From: Devosia sp.
Lineage (GTDB): Bacteria; Pseudomonadota; Alphaproteobacteria; Rhizobiales; Devosiaceae
DNA length: 5,836 bases
Assembly (NCBI GenBank): GCA_011322005.1
Contig: DROE01000063.1
Location: 1-5,836, forward strand
Direction of reading: 5' to 3'
In this document: piece by piece, positions 5,537-5,836 of the stretch
How positions within the stretch are numbered: the stretch's first letter is position 1
Layout of the letters: each line of letters begins with the position of its first letter
Program-made: the position numbers and the translations under genes
The notes under the pieces: model-generated
The model's input: only the letters and a program-made list of their open reading frames with translations
Database searches by the model: none
Told to the model about the DNA's origin: nothing

Positions 5537-5836
5537 CAACAAACCCGCCTCAGGATTTATCATCGCCGCCCCGACTTCAGGCTCGGGCAAAACCACGATT
5601 GCACTGGGGCTGGCGGCGGCACTGAGGAACAGGGGTGTCAAAGTTGCGCCCGCCAAGACCGGCCCCGATTATATCGACACTGCATTTCTGAGTGAAGCGG
5701 CCGAATTTCAGGCGGTCAATCTGGACCCCTGGGCCATGGCTCCTGACCAGCTTCGCGCCCGCGCCGCCAGCCAGTCTTTGGGTGCCGACCTGTTGCTGGT
5801 CGAGGGGGTGATGGGCCTGTTTGACGGGGCGGCGGA
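5529..5836 (+). CDS. cobB: Cobyrinate / hydrogenobyrinate a,c-diamide synthase, N-terminal part (3' partial)
   Basis: The first 102 codons of CobB/CbiA, an ATP- and glutamine-dependent amidotransferase-type ligase that amidates the a and c side chains of the corrin ring. The proposed TTG start (5529) overlaps the cobA stop by 8 bp (TTGGCTGA). The product begins MADNKPASGFIIAA. The Walker-A-like loop APTSGSGKTT is at residues 14-23, KTGPDYID at 43-50 (typical KxGPDYID), LDPW at 65-68 and EGVMGLFDG at 92-100, all in the right order and spacing. The C-terminal glutaminase domain lies beyond the window. CobB (cobalt-late) and CbiA (cobalt-early) cannot be separated from this part; the CbiD and CbiG neighbours favour the cobalt-containing substrate. 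Confidence 0.93.
   Translation, partial: MADNKPASGFIIAAPTSGSGKTTIALGLAAALRNRGVKVAPAKTGPDYIDTAFLSEAAEFQAVNLDPWAMAPDQLRARAASQSLGADLLLVEGVMGLFDGAA

Noticed and set aside
4676..5656. A 326-codon minus-strand open frame opposite cobA and the start of cobB
   Set aside because: It is antisense to two genes with complete conserved motifs and has no recognisable domain.
1..5836. CRISPR arrays, tRNA or rRNA genes, transposase genes
   Set aside because: The window is almost fully filled by cobalamin genes; no spaced direct repeats, clover-leaf sequence or transposase motifs were seen.

Overview
This window is a piece of a cobalamin (vitamin B12) corrin-ring biosynthesis cluster from a GC-rich bacterium. 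An alphaproteobacterium, probably of the order Hyphomicrobiales (Rhizobiales), fits best. The reasons are the Cob-type gene set, the codon bias, and an intergenic palindromic repeat near 1955-2010 that resembles, from memory, the small mosaic repeats (RIME-type) of rhizobial relatives. The genus cannot be fixed from the sequence alone.

Layout: (1) 1-1761, +: a CbiG-CobJ fusion, open at the left edge. (2) 1758-2025, +: a damaged stretch with a 52-codon reading frame behind a perfect Shine-Dalgarno, a 13-codon relic of a cobM start, and a palindromic repeat. (3) 2026-2817, +: intact cobM. (4) 3534-4646 and 2775-3533, -: cbiD then cobK, read towards cobM and overlapping its 3' end by 43 bp. (5) 4647-4708: a 62-bp divergent intergenic region with a tandem 8-bp repeat. 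(6) 4709-5536, +: cobA (SUMT). (7) 5529-end, +: the start of cobB/cbiA, cut by the right edge.

How the genes work together: CobA makes precorrin-2 from uroporphyrinogen III. The CobJ domain contracts the ring with C17 methylation, CobM methylates C11, the CbiG domain opens the delta-lactone and deacylates, CbiD methylates C1, and CobK reduces the macrocycle. CobB/CbiA later amidates the a and c side chains. CbiG and CbiD are hallmarks of the cobalt-early ('anaerobic') route, whereas the other proteins carry Cob-type annotations in many genomes. The window therefore covers an almost unbroken run of middle steps (ring contraction to C1 methylation to reduction) in a cobalt-early or hybrid pathway.

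No new enzyme system is evident. The most unusual part is the cobJ-cobM junction. A second cobM start differs from the real one only at synonymous sites, ends inside a perfect 14-bp palindrome, and is followed by a repeat element. This looks like the scar of replacement of an older cobM by a diverged copy. A run of T-tracts with 10-bp spacing in the 3' part of cbiD is a second signal that ordinary coding does not explain.
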